Assembly (NCBI GenBank): GCA_049976445.1 | Contig: JBMFIF010000002.1 | Coordinates: forward strand, 7,530 to 71,529 | DNA from: JAVZOV01 sp049976445 | Lineage (GTDB): Archaea; Thermoproteota; Thermoprotei; Gearchaeales; WAQG01 | DNA length: 64,000 bases | Direction: 5' to 3' | Shown: piece after piece, positions 63,401-64,000 of the stretch | Layout: every line of letters starts with the position of its first letter | How positions within the stretch are numbered: the first letter of the stretch is position 1 | The notes under the pieces: generated by a model | Seen by the model: only the letters and a program-made list of their open reading frames with translations | The model's database searches: none | Told to the model about the DNA's origin: nothing | Made by a program: the position numbers and the translations under genes

Positions 63401-63412
63401 TTGTTTTCCCTC

Positions 63413-63950
63413 TCATTCTCGTAAACCAATCAATAACAATAGCAATCCACATGGTCTTAATATTTCTGAAAATACAAGAAAATCTGGTGATGTTTGTAAG
63501 AAACCACCCAAATCCATAATGTGTTGAACCAAAAGGATTGTGAAACCAATACCTGTAGAAATGCTTTTGCGTTGCAATGTATGATAAGATAATATCGTGA
63601 GAGCAAACAAAGAAACTAAATGTGCGCTTAAAGCAAATGGAATTATCTGGTAAAATTTCTTACTAATTTTACTATAAAAATATGAAAAAACCATCAGCAC
63701 ATAACCAAAAGCATCCATGATAATAGCAACTAGGTAAAAATATATTAACCAAAATGACTCTTCTGTTAATGGTATTAATGCAAATATAAATGAAGATAAT
63801 GATACTAATACAAAACCCATGCCAAGAAAACCCAAGCGCTCATCAAGCACAGTCCAATAAATTTTTAAAAACCTAACAGCAATCAATGATGCTATAAAAA
63901 AAAGCTAAACCTTCTAAAATAATTGTCGATAAACCAACAACATCAATCAT
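63413..63950 (-). CDS. Multi-spanning membrane protein, frameshifted at an A-run
   Basis: The open frame that ends at 63413 has no good start (TTG 63886 only). In another frame ATG 63950, 5 nt after GGTGA, encodes MIDVVGLSTIILEGLAFF up to a run of eight A (63896-63903). Removing one base there joins it to IASLIAVRFLKIYW and restores a first membrane helix, giving about 178 residues with five or six helices. A homopolymer sequencing error, slippage or a real frameshift would all explain this. I recognise no family. It lies 12 nt upstream of the winged-helix gene. Confidence 0.6.
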
Positions 63951-64000
63951 TATCCTCACCTTTGCACATACGACTTATAATTGTACTACGATGAGATACC
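63943..64000 (-). CDS. Possible C-terminal end of an upstream gene
   Basis: A reading frame is open from the right edge to TGA at 63943, ending RMCKGEDND, and overlaps the next start codon by 8 nt. The overlap geometry is typical of operon genes in this window. Only about 18 residues are visible, so no function can be given. Confidence 0.3.
   Translation of the reverse strand, partial: VSHRSTIISRMCKGEDND

Noticed and set aside
1..64000. tRNA, rRNA and CRISPR arrays
   Set aside because: I looked for T-arm-like motifs with pairing acceptor ends and for regularly spaced repeats and found none that hold up; small C/D-box RNAs cannot be excluded by eye.

Overview
This window comes from the chromosome of an AT-rich archaeon, most likely a member of the Thermoproteota (TACK group). 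The evidence is an ESCRT-III/CdvC cell-division cluster, a KH protein–Top6B–Top6A operon, ribosomal protein eS25, archaeal Hjc, archaeal-type AspRS and IleRS, an archaeal Thg1-like protein, a CDC48/VAT AAA ATPase and a four-subunit pyruvate:ferredoxin oxidoreductase. Promoters have archaeal TATA boxes. Many genes carry a GGTGA or GAGGTG Shine-Dalgarno placed 5-6 nt before the start codon. A secreted G1-type peptidase hints at an acidic habitat, but the genus cannot be fixed from sequence alone. No rRNA, tRNA or CRISPR array was recognised.

Layout. 0-2 kb: two tandem ESCRT-III paralogs and the start of cdvC, all on the minus strand, with no cdvA beside them. 2-8 kb: M48 protease, a small protein, aspS, and a DUF47/PiT phosphate pair facing each other. 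8-19 kb: cdc48, a 205-bp MITE-like element, a cyclic-2,3-DPG synthetase-like gene, eS25, hjc, ileS, a nuclease-fold protein, thg1, an HprK-like kinase and a metallo-beta-lactamase nuclease. 19.5-24.3 kb: porGDAB, followed by a HepT/MntA toxin-antitoxin module wedged between a TnpB relic and the tail of a second, destroyed porB.

24.3-35.4 kb is a corrinoid salvage locus. One strand has btuFCD, cobD, cbiB, cbiS (fused CbiZ-CobZ), cobS and cobY. The divergent strand has cobT and an asparagine-synthetase-like ATP pyrophosphatase with a zinc ribbon. Together these can import cobinamide and convert it to a complete cobamide, except that the corrinoid adenosyltransferase is not in the window. A shared 13-nt operator-like sequence lies just downstream of both divergent TATA boxes. 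A B12-binding radical SAM gene at 56.5-57.9 kb is a possible consumer of the cofactor.

35.4-39.9 kb is a decayed maltose-type ABC transporter locus: a malK fragment, a 5'-truncated malF with a second fragment of the same region 2.7 kb upstream, and malG. It is interrupted by TnpB relics, a second two-gene nucleotidyltransferase module and the G1 peptidase gene. 40-46.6 kb: serA, then a MacB-like ATPase/permease pair enclosing a 1192-residue surface protein. 46.6-50.5 kb: topoisomerase VI operon and an HD phosphohydrolase. 50.6-53.4 kb: a GH3 hexosaminidase and serine-hydrolase pair. 53.8-58 kb: DUF488, TetR and two radical SAM proteins around a TetR-type operator. 58.3-64 kb: a secreted metallophosphoesterase with a Thr-rich stalk, UbiA, a CPBP protease, an MDR oxidoreductase, a winged-helix regulator and a membrane protein frameshifted at a homopolymer.

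The most unusual signals are two genes (porB and the PiT permease) whose only sensible start codon is ATT, each 6 nt after a strong Shine-Dalgarno; the uncharacterised AsnB-like enzyme in the B12 salvage locus; the TetR-controlled radical SAM pair; and repeated cases of toxin-antitoxin modules sitting between TnpB relics and broken metabolic operons.
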